Source: Prochilodus magdalenae (lineage: Eukaryota; Chordata; Actinopteri; Characiformes; Prochilodontidae). From it: 64,000 nucleotides of DNA. Positions 51,101 through 58,440 of the stretch are shown here, in pieces. Made by a program: the position numbers and the translations under genes. The first letter of the stretch is position 1; every line of letters starts with the position of its first letter. A model generated the notes under the pieces. The model had not been told where the DNA came from. It searched no databases and saw nothing but the letters and a program-made list of their open reading frames with translations. The stretch spans positions 42,501-106,500 of the forward strand of contig JAMWET010001360.1 in NCBI GenBank assembly GCA_024036415.1. The letters run 5' to 3'.

Positions 51101-51702
51101 TCCAGCATTAGTACCTGACCACACTAATGCTTAATCAAATCCTCACAGCAAGTGAGTGTAAAACCTTACCAGGACAGTAGAGGCTGTTACCGCAACAAAG
51201 GTGGACAAACTCACTATTAATACCAGAGAAACTCTGGAGTCTAACAATGTTCAGACATTTCCTTTATTCCCTGAACCGTACAGAGACTCATCAATATTCA
51301 CACAGCCCTCCGCCTCACACGTCCTCCTACACATTTCTGAGCACCTGTTTCCAGGTGGTGTAATCGGGGGCTGTGCTTATGTTGGATCTTGATGTTGCAT
51401 AGCCGTAAACGTGACAGGGAAATAGAAGGCGATTTAAAAGGAATATAAAAGATGCTTTGCAGCGGTTTCTTCTTTATCAAAGCTGACAGGCTCTTTGTAA
51501 AACTACCGAGTTGAGCAACCAGCTGGGACGTGTTCCAGTCTAGACAGCAAGATGAAACTCAAAACCTTTCTCAGCTGTTGCAATGCAGATCACACGCCTT
51601 ACCGGAGAACATGATGGTCAGCAGGGGTCAGTTTCACAATGGAGTAGTTGTCTGTTTCGAAATGAGCTGAAATAATATATGTATATATATATATATATGT
51701 AT

Positions 51703-51733
<31 letters not shown>

Positions 51734-54453
51734 AATATATATATCATCGCTGTCCAATGAAAAACATGTATCTCCACTTTTGTCCATTTTTACTTTTAGC
51801 CATCATTTAAAGACACCAGCTGCTGTTTACACAGAGTGCGAATCTCATGATGAATGGACCAACAGAAATGGCCCAAAACTGTTTGGAAAGATGTCTGGTT
51901 CCATTGACTTATATTAAGGTTAAATTAGGTTTTTGGCCTCTCCTGTAAAGTTGCCATTTTGGAGATACTTGTTTTTCTTTGGACAGCGACGATATATATA
52001 TATAATAATAATATAATATAATATATATATATATACATATATATTAGCAAATTAAACTAAATCCTAACAACTGTTACATAACAGACTCATTAACACTCAT
52101 CATCAAAATACTAGCTGCACAAACAGACTACTAGACAGGGGCAGTCGTGGGCTGGAGCTTAGGGAACCAGCCTTGTCACCGGAGGGCTGCCGGTTTGATT
52201 CCCTGAGCCTACAGTAACGACTGAGGTGCCCTTGAGCAAGGCACCTAACCCCTAACTGCTCCCCGGGCGCCACGGATAGGGCTGACCACCGCTCCGGGTA
52301 AATGTGCTCACTGCCCCCTAGTGTGTGTGTTCACTAGTGAGTGTGTTTGTGGTGTTTCACTTCATGGATGGGTTAAATGTGGAGACTAAATTTCCCCACT
52401 GTGGGATCAACAAGGGATTTAAATCTTAAAAAAACAGGAATGAAACTTGGTGGGTAGGGTAATTGTGAGACATGCTAATTATTCAAGTTTTATGCTTGCA
52501 TGTGAGATAAGGAGGGACGGGCCTTGTTACTGCACCTGACTGACCCACCAGCCATAACTACAGACATTCAACAAGCGGTGATGTCCTCCATGAGTCATCC
52601 TGTTAGTGCTAGCACCATGCAGGACCATTGACCTGCCTTGAACACCACGTCAAAGTCAACAAAGACTGCAATGGTGTTGTGCCAGACTCTCATGGAGTGT
52701 CAGCAGTACATGGTTAATGTTGATCTTTGAACCAACCAGCTTCCTATTCAGCTTTTTAATCTATTTAAGGTTCCACTTTAAATGCTGAAGCTCGTACAGG
52801 CACCAGAATGTCCTGCATGGAGAAGCTCCGCTGAGCGCTTTACCCTGAGGAGGCTAAAGAGAGAAGCAGCTCCACCTTTATCAGCATCTTAACCCCAACA
52901 GCAGCTTGTAAGTAGCAGCCATGCTAATTGTTTAATAAAAATCCGGTTCCATTAACTTCTGTTCACCGTTAAATTTCACTCACTGAGCACCGTATTAGGA
53001 AGACCTCCTTGTATCGACATTGTACACTGTGCAGTGTGGTGGTGGTGGTGGTGGTGTGCTGTGTGCAGTGTGCTGGACACCTCAGTGTCACTGCTGAACT
53101 GAGAATGGTCCATCAACCAAAACTATCCAGCCAACAGCGTCCTGTGATGAAGGACCAGAGGATGACCAACACTGCACTGTGCAGCAGCAGATGACTGTAC
53201 ATCTACAAGGTGGACCAGCAAGGTAGGAGTGTCTAATAGAGTGGACAGTGAGTGGACACAGTGTTTAAACACTCCAGCAGCACTGCCGTGTCTGATCCAC
53301 TCACACCAGCACCACACACACTAACACACCACCACTGCAGTGCTGAGAATGATCCACCACCTACATAATACCTGCTCTATGGTGGTCCTGTGGGGGCCCT
53401 ACCATTGAAGAAAAGGGTAACAGAGTATACAGAGAAACAGATGGACTACAGTCTGCAACTGTAGAAGTTTAAAAAGTGGTCATAAGATAGATGTGGGCCA
53501 AAATTCTGGTCATTTTATGTATTAACTTTCTGTGAGGGAGCTTTTTTAGAATTGCACGTCTGTATTATGCAGCAATTCTGATAAATCAGTGGATTTCCTG
53601 TTCACCCTCTCAGCTGTCAATCAAAACGAGCCTTCTAATCACTGGGCTCTATTTTCCCCGCGAAAAGGCAGGCCACGCCCAGCCCTGTGTTTACAGAAAG
53701 AAAGGCGTCTGTGTTTAGTTGAAGTGGCGGACGTTGGGTTATGTCTACCCAGCAGGTGAGAGAATATGCGGTGTATATTATATTGCACGCCTGGAAGAAG
53801 AAATGGGTTCACCAGTGTGGAAAGTAGAAGAATGAACATGATGCCTTTTGCTTGCTGTGGTGGTCTAAACAGGCTAGTGTGCTTTTCCCGTTCGAATTTA
53901 CCTTTCCACCTTAAACGGTGCAGCGGCCATGTTCTGGCTCCTCCGGTGTGACTGTTGCCCTCCAAATTTGCCTTTCCACCTTAAATAGTGTAGCGGTCAT
54001 ATTCTTTCTCCTCAGGTGTGACTGTTGCTCTTCCAAATTTGCCTTTCCACCTTAAATGGTGCAGCGGTCATATTCTGGCTCCTCTGGTGTGTGTGCTGCT
54101 CCTCCGAATTTGCCTTTCCACCTTAAATTGTGCCGTAGTCACATTCTGGTGCCTCGTGTGTGACTGCTGCTCTTCAGAATGCTGACCTTTTCAAATGTGC
54201 CTTTCCACCTTAAACGGTGCTGCAGCCGTTTAAGGTGAGCCCAGCTTTGACCTCATTCAGCAGCCTGACCTGCTCCACAATTTAAGGTGGAAAGGCAAAT
54301 TCCAATAAAAAGCCAATTGGACCTTCCCCAGCAGCCTGACCTGCTGCACCATTAAGGTGGAAAGGCAGAGTCCAATAAGAAGAGCTGCTGCTCGGGGTGG
54401 ACCTTTAATACAGTCACTGAAAGAAGCTAGGAAAATCTTAATCCTACCTTCAT
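27770..54453 (-). CDS. pla2g4f-like: Cytosolic phospholipase A2 (group IV, zeta/delta/epsilon-like), complete copy B
   Basis: Complete gene of 20 coding exons; joined lengths give 2439 nt, i.e. 812 residues plus TAA. Every exon junction keeps the reading frame and has GT/AG sites. Domains: C2 at about residues 8-130 with the calcium-loop acidic residues (D-x5-D in exon 2/3, [18 protein letters not shown] in exon 4); alpha/beta lipase from about 200 to the end with SGGGTRAM (Arg317), AVSGSTW (nucleophile Ser345), [11 protein letters not shown] and LVDSG (Asp622). These are the Ser-Asp dyad, Arg and C2 hallmarks of group IV PLA2, which cleaves phospholipid acyl chains at membranes. Length fits the family (about 750-850). 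A 30-nt micro-exon between exons 4 and 5 would add 10 residues. A possible AATAAA lies at 27289-27294, about 480 nt after the stop. Assignment to zeta rather than delta or epsilon is by resemblance only. Confidence 0.93.
28640..29020 (+). repeat. Transposon-like dispersed repeat in intron 19 of copy B
   Basis: GGGGGCATTCCCAAGCCGTC, CATAATCAGTTTACATACTG and TGACTTCTGGTATGTCAGT recur at 32940-33040 in intron 16. No intact reading frame. Confidence 0.55.
29186..29372 (-). CDS. Copy B exon 19
   Basis: 187 nt; acceptor CTGCAG, donor [25 protein letters not shown], an acidic stretch EDEDNPDVP, then [18 protein letters not shown], the conserved HFPL motif near the C-terminus. Confidence 0.93.
29400..30530. 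other. Intron 18 of copy B
   Basis: Strongly A/T-rich with an AT microsatellite at about 29668; no gene or clear element. Confidence 0.45.
30538..30707 (-). CDS. Copy B exon 18 (catalytic Asp exon)
   Basis: 170 nt; acceptor GTTTAG, donor [24 protein letters not shown], then [10 protein letters not shown] with the catalytic aspartate (Asp622), then [17 protein letters not shown]. Confidence 0.95.
30783..31174. mobile_element. hAT-like MITE in intron 17 of copy B
   Basis: Inverted ends AAGGTTTCTCAACCT and AGGTTGAGAAACC about 390 bp apart; no coding content. End motif is like widespread hAT elements. Confidence 0.55.
31180..32250. other. Intron 17 of copy B, remaining part
   Basis: No gene or repeat recognised. 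Confidence 0.4.
32253..32423 (-). CDS. Copy B exon 17
   Basis: 171 nt; acceptor GTTTAG, donor [26 protein letters not shown], then [19 protein letters not shown], matching the family's NFLRGL region. Confidence 0.92.
32770..33060 (+). mobile_element. Composite relic: LINE tail fragment plus transposon-like repeat
   Basis: Plus-strand [17 protein letters not shown] matches the LINE RT C-terminal motif. 32940-33040 matches the repeat at 28870-28970. Located in intron 16 of copy B. Confidence 0.5.
33217..33324 (-). CDS. Copy B exon 16
   Basis: 108 nt; encodes [20 protein letters not shown] and [15 protein letters not shown]. The acceptor TGTTAG directly follows a (TG)n tract that serves as its pyrimidine tract. 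Donor GTACGA; phase 1 in and out. Confidence 0.88.
33328..33362. repeat. (CA)n microsatellite abutting exon 16 acceptor
   Basis: About 17 CA units; on the gene strand (TG)n ends in TGTTAG, the exon 16 acceptor. Confidence 0.95.
33500..33960 (+). mobile_element. Tc1/mariner transposase relic in intron 15 of copy B
   Basis: Same family as 22860-23300. With one frameshift the end reads [14 protein letters not shown], with the E of the DDE triad. Confidence 0.6.
34140..34277 (-). CDS. Copy B exon 15
   Basis: 138 nt; acceptor TGGCAG, donor [26 protein letters not shown] is the WxEFTPYEVG motif found in all group IV members; then [16 protein letters not shown]. Confidence 0.94.
34772..34886 (-). 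CDS. Copy B exon 14
   Basis: 115 nt; acceptor TCTCCAG, donor [26 protein letters not shown] then [11 protein letters not shown], the family's conserved NPLPIY motif. Confidence 0.92.
35354..35576 (-). CDS. Copy B exon 13
   Basis: 223 nt; acceptor CTCTCAG, donor GTCTGA-type (GTCTGATC). [20 protein letters not shown] through [20 protein letters not shown] to IHGK, phase 0 out. Confidence 0.93.
35780..35916 (-). CDS. Copy B exon 12 (nucleophile exon)
   Basis: 137 nt, phase 0 in, phase 2 out; donor GTGGGT splits the Trp codon after the nucleophile motif. Encodes SGGGTRAM (Arg317) and AVSGST (Ser345), the catalytic elbow of group IV PLA2. Confidence 0.95.
36050..36250 (+). repeat. Teleost foldback-type repeat, left half
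   Basis: CTTACCATATAGGAGCGCTT, TTGTAGTTCTACAGTTCC, AGTCCAGCTGTTTCTCTGTA and TTCTTCAATGGTCAGGA are, in inverse, the blocks seen at 53380-53470. Placed in intron 11 of copy B. Confidence 0.65.
36360..36800 (+). mobile_element. Possible LINE C-terminal relic
   Basis: The plus strand shows [15 protein letters not shown] and [11 protein letters not shown] segments resembling the zinc-knuckle end of some fish non-LTR elements, broken by frameshifts. Confidence 0.35.
36959..37097 (-). CDS. Copy B exon 11
   Basis: 139 nt; acceptor TTGTAG, donor [25 protein letters not shown] then [19 protein letters not shown]. The donor opens a short CA-rich run, which in copy A has grown to about 1 kb. Confidence 0.93.
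37189..37223 (-). CDS. Copy B exon 10
   Basis: 35 nt; acceptor CCCACAG, donor GTACAG, phase 2 out. [11 protein letters not shown], the short strand before the lipase core. Confidence 0.86.
37788..37889 (-). CDS. Copy B exon 9
   Basis: 102 nt, 34 codons, phase 0 both ends; acceptor GTGTGCAG, donor GTGAGA. Encodes [11 protein letters not shown] and [20 protein letters not shown]. Confidence 0.9.
38050..38950. other. GC-richer unassigned block in intron 8 of copy B
   Basis: Higher G+C than its surroundings, with two overlapping long open frames (38418-38981 minus, 38641-38904 plus) but no recognised domain and no splice context. Possibly an old retroelement fragment; absent from intron 8 of copy A. 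Confidence 0.35.
39321..39469 (-). CDS. Copy B exon 8
   Basis: 149 nt; acceptor CACTAG, donor GTACGT. Encodes [15 protein letters not shown] and [14 protein letters not shown]. It is two codons longer than the copy A exon, in the stretch after QII. Confidence 0.92.
39598..40115. mobile_element. MITE with TAAGCTCACC terminal repeats, intron 7 of copy B
   Basis: Left TAAGCTCACCAGGCAAAA, then AGTCACC; right GTGACTATTTTC, then CAGTGAGCTTA, its inverse. Interior GGAAGGCATCCACCAAATC and CATCCAGAAACTTGTCCAGT recur at 58290-58400. Confidence 0.7.
40223..40277 (-). CDS. Copy B exon 7
   Basis: 55 nt; acceptor CGTAG, donor [24 protein letters not shown], linker region, phase 1 out. Confidence 0.88.
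40497..40935 (-). mobile_element. Decayed Tc1-like element, intron 6 of copy B
   Basis: Minus-strand blocks (CACCATTGCAGTCTCTGGTG in plus, CCAAGTTTCATTCCTGTC at one end) are shared with relics at 52437, 55885, 57000 and 62690. No intact transposase. Confidence 0.6.
41068..41110 (-). CDS. Copy B exon 6
   Basis: 43 nt; acceptor CTTACAG, donor GTAAGA. Completes a Ser codon, then [14 protein letters not shown], the C2-lipase linker typical of this subfamily. Confidence 0.86.
41480..41600. repeat. 54-bp VNTR, 2-3 units, intron 5 of copy B
   Basis: Same unit as 9450-10200 in copy A, so the ancestral intron already carried it. Confidence 0.85.
41647..41687 (-). CDS. Copy B exon 5 (end of C2 domain)
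   Basis: 41 nt, phase 0 in, phase 2 out; acceptor TTTCCAG, donor GTACGT. Encodes [13 protein letters not shown], the final C2 strand. The intron just upstream of it is conserved with copy A for about 150 bp. Confidence 0.88.
42515..42544 (-). CDS. Copy B candidate 30-nt micro-exon between exons 4 and 5
   Basis: Acceptor TTTTGCTCAG and donor GTAAGAGG bracket exactly ten codons ([10 protein letters not shown]), phase 0 on both sides, between two exons that also meet in phase 0. Copy A has the same size, frame and splice signals ([10 protein letters not shown]). Inclusion would lengthen the last C2 loop. Exons 4 and 5 also join well without it, so it may be alternative or not real. Confidence 0.5.
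42601..42912. mobile_element. MITE with GGCTCACCAGACA terminal repeats, intron 4 of copy B
   Basis: Left GGCTCACCAGACAATAAAAT and right TTTTTGTCTGGTGAGCTTA are inverted. Same family as 39598-40115, shorter. Confidence 0.7.
43010..43400. other. Intron 4 of copy B, exon 4-proximal part
   Basis: A/T-rich, nothing recognised. Confidence 0.4.
43408..43536 (-). CDS. Copy B exon 4 (C2 domain)
   Basis: 129 nt, 43 codons, phase 0 on both sides; acceptor TTACAG, donor [22 protein letters not shown] carries the D-x-D calcium-loop 3 residues; it ends KVFITDDK. Confidence 0.93.
43750..44600 (-). mobile_element. Tc1/mariner transposase relic, intron 3 of copy B
   Basis: Minus-strand pieces read [19 protein letters not shown] (the motif before the first catalytic D), DHPACYQ-like and VSLMVQDF, in shifted frames: a decayed fish Tc1 element. 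Confidence 0.65.
44620..45200. other. Intron 3 of copy B, exon 3-proximal part
   Basis: Degenerate repeats of the type AGAGTTTATTTCCAATTCTG at 44690-44790; otherwise nothing recognised. Confidence 0.4.
45206..45342 (-). CDS. Copy B exon 3 (C2 domain)
   Basis: 137 nt, acceptor CTGCAG, donor GTGAGT. Encodes [16 protein letters not shown] and [13 protein letters not shown], the C2 core with the WNE motif, ending QGQFK in phase 0. Confidence 0.93.
46100..46320 (+). repeat. Teleost dispersed repeat with CCAGAGCGACTTACAA core
   Basis: TTTAGCTGATGCTCTTATCC then AGAGCGACTTACAAGG is a very common fish repeat core; ends with GCTGAGCCACACCACAC. Confidence 0.7.
46946..47241. repeat. Large hairpin: 102-bp inverted arms, about 94% identical
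   Basis: Left arm 46946-47047 and right arm 47140-47241 (92-bp spacer) are inverse copies with about six mismatches (GTGGTGGTAGAGTGGGTGGA against TCCACCCACTCTACCACCAC). Flanks also show a shorter inverted AAACTATTTTAC. Foldback MITE in intron 2 of copy B; no transposase. Confidence 0.92.
47583..47660 (+). mobile_element. Short fragment of the transposon at 48537
   Basis: TACATGCTGATCGCCTTTCT and CAAGACAATGCCACATGTTA match 48692-48760. Confidence 0.55.
47715..47880. repeat. GGGTTTTGTCT-type G-rich array, intron 2 of copy B
   Basis: Units of TCTGGGTTTTG and GTTTGCCTG, with a duplicated longer period of about 52 bp. Related to the array at 49495-50095. Confidence 0.9.
48095..48125. repeat. (GT)n next to exon 2 donor of copy B
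   Basis: About 14 GT units, CA on the gene strand, starting about 12 nt from the donor; copy A has the same arrangement at 16893-16914. Confidence 0.9.
48138..48210 (-). CDS. Copy B exon 2 (start of C2 domain)
   Basis: 73 nt, phase 0 in and phase 1 out, acceptor TTCTAG, donor GTATGT. Encodes [16 protein letters not shown] and on to HSHDL, the first C2 beta strand and calcium loop 1. A (CA)n tract begins within about 12 nt of the donor on the gene strand. Confidence 0.9.
48537..48995 (+). mobile_element. Tc1/mariner-like element with terminal repeats and decayed transposase
   Basis: Ends CACATTATTATGACCAC and GTGGTCATAATAAAGTG are inverted. The interior reads IFQ-stop-[18 protein letters not shown] motifs with stops. 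About 460 bp, in intron 1 of copy B, beside exon 2. Confidence 0.75.
49495..50095. repeat. GGGTTTTGTCT G-rich array, intron 1 of copy B
   Basis: About 600 bp of TCTGGGTTTTG/TCTGGGTTTG units; 49910-49980 is a pure 12-mer run. Many regularly spaced GGG runs on the plus strand, the template strand for copy B. Confidence 0.95.
50100..50870. other. Intron 1 of copy B, unassigned part
   Basis: 50400-50660 looks like the 3' end of a non-LTR-type sequence (TTGTACATATTGAAGC, CAATAAACCTAC), without reading frame. Otherwise nothing. Confidence 0.35.
50880..51150. repeat. 54-bp-type VNTR, short array, intron 1 of copy B
   Basis: TCACAGCAATGTTCCCACAG units related to 9450-10200. Confidence 0.85.
51670..52045. 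repeat. Two AT-rich microsatellite blocks
   Basis: (AT)n/(TA)n with interruptions at about 51675-51745 and 51990-52045; the intervening text CGCTGTCCAATG/GGACAGCGACG is an inverted pair, suggesting the ends of a small MITE (about 51747-51990). Confidence 0.7.
52131..52430 (+). mobile_element. tRNA-derived SINE
   Basis: GGGGCAGTCGTGGGCTGGAG and GGTTTGATTCC at tRNA-like spacing resemble Pol III A and B boxes; then the fish SINE body GCACCTAACCCCTAACTGCT and GGATGGGTTAAATG, ending in a T/A-rich tail. Confidence 0.8.
52437..52735 (+). mobile_element. Decayed Tc1-like element
   Basis: Begins AACAGGAATGAAACTTGGTG and contains GACTGCAATGGTGTTGTGCC, shared (inverted) with 40497-40935. Confidence 0.6.
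52985..53490 (+). repeat. Teleost foldback-type repeat, internal and right half
   Basis: TGGTCCATCAACCAAAACTA, TCTACAAGGTGGACCAGCAA, GTCTAATAGAGTGGACAGTG, and right-half blocks inverse to 36050-36250. A GGT microsatellite lies at 53037-53056. Confidence 0.7.
53900..54375. repeat. 70-bp array forming a large inverted repeat inside intron 1 of copy B
   Basis: CCTTTCCACCTTAAA recurs at about 53901, 53971, 54042, 54112 and 54200, and in inverse (AAGGTGGAAAGGCA) at 54283 and 54352. The arms meet at about 54222 in CCTTAAACGG/CCGTTTAAGG. The array ends about 75 bp from the exon 1 donor. Confidence 0.88.
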
Positions 54454-54502
54454 TATCAAACACGTCCAGATCCTGATGTGCCTCAACCTGCAGCCTGAGC
54501 AT
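54448..54502 (-). CDS. Copy B exon 1 (5'UTR plus Met-Lys)
   Basis: Exon ends in ATGAAG followed by donor GTAGG. The upstream ATG (54502) reads an 18-codon frame that leaves phase 1, but exon 2 needs phase 0. The frame that fits starts at ATG 54453, giving Met-Lys joined to [10 protein letters not shown]. The coding part is therefore 54453-54448; the rest is probably 5'UTR. A is at -3 of this ATG, and the same GATAATGAAG stands in copy A. Confidence 0.6.
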
Positions 54503-54536
54503 GAAACCTGAAAAACTTGCCTGAGCAACAGGGAGG

Positions 54537-54544
54537 CTTTATAG
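54537..54544 (-). promoter_or_regulatory. TATA-like box of copy B
   Basis: CTATAAAG on the minus strand, 35 nt upstream of the first exon 1 ATG and about 84 nt upstream of the frame-compatible ATG. The surrounding 100 bp is recognisably the same as in copy A (CTGATAAGGC, TGGAAG and others), so the proximal promoter was duplicated with the gene. Confidence 0.5.
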
Positions 54545-54549
54545 CTCTG

Positions 54550-55880
54550 CCCATATGTTCACTTCCCTGGAAGTGCTGATAAGGCGAGTGAGCAAGCGTT
54601 GAGAGTGCCTGACACGCTTTTACACAAGATGTCAAGAGTTTGTTTCTCATGAACTTAAGCCAAAATGACCACATGCCACATACTGATATCGTGTATGTAA
54701 GCTTCATGTTGAGTACAATAGTGCTAATCAAATACAGCAGTTCAATCATGCTGTAGCTTTCAGTTGACAAGCCTGCTGACACTGTATCATATCACAACTA
54801 GAAGTGCATTTCCTAATCAGGGCGATTTTAAAGCTAAACATGTCGCTAGCTGGTTGCTAAGGTCTAGGGAGGAACGGGTGATGAATAAATGACACACAGA
54901 GGAGTGTGGGTCAGTATGACTGGATTAGAATTTGGGGATCTGCCCTGAGTGAGTGCATGTAGTTTGATGGCTGAAGCTCATAAGAACCAATAGGGTGGAA
55001 ATGAATGGGACGCAAAGTCAAATGAGCGAGTCCAGGTCACACCAACTGTGACTTCGTGCTTAGGGGTCCGCCCTGAGATATGGTGTCTGAGTTACGGTGC
55101 CTGTTGGTTGAACAGAAGTACAGTAGATGAGCATGTACTCCACACTAAGAAATAATGAAACAACGCTTCTCTGAAAACCGTACCCCAGACCAGAAAGCTG
55201 TACACAAGCACACCTTCCCTGATCCGACTGAACATTCCAGAGTCGGATCAATCTCTGCAGACCTAGGTAGCAGACAAAAAGTGTGGAACCAAAAGAAGAC
55301 GGATAACAGGTGTCGCTTATAAACCACTGTACATCAAAGGGGAAAGCTGTGATCGAGTACAGTATGAAAATTTATTATAATGAACAAAACAATCATGTTT
55401 GTTTCTACTGATCACCACAAATTAATTTAACAGTACTTGTGTTCACATAAACTTTATAAGAATAATGATAACATAGCTGAAACCTTTATATGAAAGCCAG
55501 GTCATTGTAGATGGTCATTTAAGGTGGCACCATGTTGGCCAACTAGCAAACAAAAATACAAAGCTGGTGGTCCACTGGCATTTTGACCAGATTTGTCTGG
55601 GCAGCCCACCAGTGGTTAAGCAGAGTACATGGACAAAATAGATCTCGGTTAATCTCGGGGGTGTATTTCGGGTGGAAGGGCACGCCCTGGACAGGCCGCC
55701 AACCACCACAGGGTCTTGTGTAAATTAGTTTAGTAAACAATTTTGAGTGTGACCAATAACATTTAATAATAAGTCGTTTTATATCACATTAAAAATCAGT
55801 TAGAGGAGTCTAAAGTCTAGATGGCTCCACTGTGCTGAGCCCTGGTTTGGGCCTTTTGAAAATGTATTTAAAAACGCAGT
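54550..55880. other. 5' flank of copy B
   Basis: The first 100 bp is shared with copy A's promoter. Beyond that no gene or clear element recognised. Confidence 0.4.
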
Positions 55881-55884
55881 ATTT

Positions 55885-56285
55885 TGGGATCTGTCATGAC
55901 TCTCATGGAGTGACACAGCATGTCAGTGGGTCGTCTTCAGTGACAAGTCACACTTTTGTCTTGATATAGACGACCAACAAACCCGTGTGTAGAGACAGCG
56001 TGGTCAGCGCCAAAATGAACAATTTGTTGTCACACGTCGCACATTCAGAAGGCCTGGAGTCACTCCACCTCCACACCTACCGCACCATCTGCAGGAACTC
56101 TGTGACGATATTCAAGCTGCATGAGATTACCGCAGGACACTATTAGGAACCTCTACAGCTCAATGCCAAAACGGCTGGCCTGTTGGGTTAGCAAACACAG
56201 CGGCCCGACGTCATACTGAGAGACAGACTTCTGTATGTGTAACTCAATAAATATTGATCCTGTCAGTCTAAATTTATCATCATTT
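55885..56285 (+). mobile_element. Tc1-like transposase relic
   Basis: GTGTGTAGAGACAGCGTGGT, CAATTTGTTGTCACACGT and ATTCAAGCTGCATGAGATTA are shared with 57250-57450; the C-terminal frame resembles the LRRLA..SKHGSLTSY-type end of Tc1 transposases. Confidence 0.6.
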
Positions 56286-56686
56286 ATTGTTTTTGATAAC
56301 CTTTATCTTCCTTCCCAACAGCCCTGCAGTCCAGAACTTCCTTTTGAGTGAGTGTATTTTATTGGACTCTTTTTCTTGCTGAATGTGAGGCCTTCCTGCT
56401 TCCTTGTCTGGTCACATGGAAGACTTTGATGATAAAGTGACCTACAGCTGCTCCAGCACTCTGACTCTGGGATCCTGCACATCTGTGAAAGAGATGAGGT
56501 CATGGTGTACCCCCTGTCGGCTTTGGTAATTCCTCTCACTGTCTCTTCCTGCCAGTTTCGATTGGACTGGAGTACTTATTGATCTGTTGTCTGTCCCACA
56601 AGCGGTCTGCTGTACACGGGTGTATATGAAATATCCTGAAACAGTTGCTGGGGGTAACGATGCACTCTTTTCTATGTCTTTTTCAG

Positions 56687-56835
56687 TGTTTTAGTGGACA
56701 GCGGATTAAGGGGACAGCTTAGCATTGACCATGTGGCCACTGCGAGAGGTCCTCACCCTCAGATACGCACACAGACCAGTTGGATTGATGAGACGCTCAA
56801 GATCATTACCCCAACCTGTATCTTCTCTTGTAAAG
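56687..56835 (+). CDS. Candidate plus-strand exon with start codon (coding from 56731)
   Basis: Acceptor TCTTTTTCAG, 44 nt leader, ATG at 56731, 35 codons, then strong donor GTAAGAG in phase 0. The peptide (MWPLREVLTLRYAHRP, then LMRRSRSLP) has about six Arg and few acidic residues, like a mitochondrial presequence. No following exon could be identified to the right edge, so the gene is unnamed and may be chance. Confidence 0.3.
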
Positions 56836-56867
56836 GTAAGAGGCAGAATCTTAATGTAGGTTAACCG

Positions 56868-57855
56868 TGGCTGCGTATGAAATTACCTACTGCCATACTA
56901 CATCGTAAACAAACGTGTAGGCTAGTGCAAGGAGGCATTTGAGGAATGAAAATGTCGGAAAATGGGGGGTCAACTGAATATGAACGGAAAGATGCAACAC
57001 CCAGAAAAATTTGAATGAATGAAACACTCGGCCACACGTGATGAAAGGCAGCCCTTATCTCTGTACCTGACAGACCCAACCGCCATGATTATGGACATTC
57101 AGCAGTTATTTCCTCTGTGCGTCATCCTGTTGATGCCAGCATCTTTAGCAAATGGCTGCACTATGCAGGACTACATGCACGCGACCGTTACGACAGCTGT
57201 ACTTAACACCACGTCGAGCCAGACTGTCATGGAGTGACTCAGAATGGCGGCGGGTCATCTTCAGTCCCGCTTTTGTCTTGGTTGAGACGTCCAACGAATC
57301 CGTGTGTAGAAACACCGTGGTCAACACCAAGATGAATGGTTTGTTGTCACACATCACACGTCCAGAATGCCTGGTATCACTTCACCTCCACCCCTACCGC
57401 ACAATCTGCTGTGTGAGAATATTCAAGCTGCATGGAATGGATTATCACAGGACACCATTAGGAACCTCTACAACTCCATGCTGAGACGTCTGGCGTGTTG
57501 CCTTAGCAAACATGGCAGCCTGACATCATACTAAGAGACACTGCTTCTGTATGTGTAGCTCAAATATTAAACATATCAGGGTTTTTTTCCAAATTTTATT
57601 GCAATTTTTTTTATAAAATGAGCGTATCTTACCTAGCTAGTTATCCAGCTGTCGCATTGAAAGTAAATAACTTGATCTCATCTGAAGGCTTTTAATGAAT
57701 AGGGGACGTTTAGTGGTGGTGTGAAGTCTTACAGCAAAGGACGTTGGTAAGTTGAGTGGATACTATACACTCACATACTGAAAGAGCCGATTGTTCTAAC
57801 AGTCCAGCAGTGCACACTGGGTCCAGTCTAGTATGTAGGCGATTTCGGAGCCAAT
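56868..57855. mobile_element. Old MITE-like element with nested Tc1 relic (57000-57590)
   Basis: Ends GGCTGCGTATGAAATTACCT and TAGGCGATTTCGGAGCCA are diverged inverses. Inside, the plus strand resembles the Tc1 relic at 55885: SQDTIRNLYNSM in one frame, ending KHGSLTSY. Confidence 0.5.
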
Positions 57856-58279
57856 GTCAGTGTAAATTTCTGTGTGAAACAAATTAATATAAAAGAAAGT
57901 CATTACAAAGAGATTATTACTGGGGCAGAAGTTAAAAATGAACTGAAGAGGGGGAGAGCCGGCCTGCCTCGAGAGGCGCGAAACCTCGAGAGGCTAGAAA
58001 CCAGTCCCCTTTAGAAACCAGTCCCCTCTGTGATGTTCTGAGGGTGTTATATCATGTGAAAATGGGTTTTTTGGTTGAGGTGACAGTAAAGTTGAACTGC
58101 AGTGTCTACACTTATAACACATAACATTCCTGCCCTGGTATTCAAAGGTGACCGTTCACAGAGCTGCAAATGTGACTGATTGCCATGATTAATATTCAGG
58201 AGCCCTCACACATCTAGACTGGCCTACTAAGTGTTTAGTCATCTTAGATTCTGTGGGACTACCTGAAACAATCAGTAAA

Positions 58280-58440
58280 ACAAAGGGAAGGCATCCACCA
58301 AATCCAGCCCAACCAGTCTGGACATTGACTTGGCTCGCATCCAGAAACTTGTCCAGTCAATACATAATCCAATACAGCTGTTATTGGTGATGGTGGAGGT
58401 ATTGCATGCAGTAAGGTACGTTACAGTCACAGAGGACTCA
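58280..58440. repeat. Fragment of the MITE family seen at 39598
   Basis: GGAAGGCATCCACCAAATC and CATCCAGAAACTTGTCCAGT are shared. Confidence 0.6.

Noticed and set aside
52131..52210. tRNA gene
   Set aside because: Pol III box-like motifs are present but the cloverleaf is degenerate and a SINE body follows.
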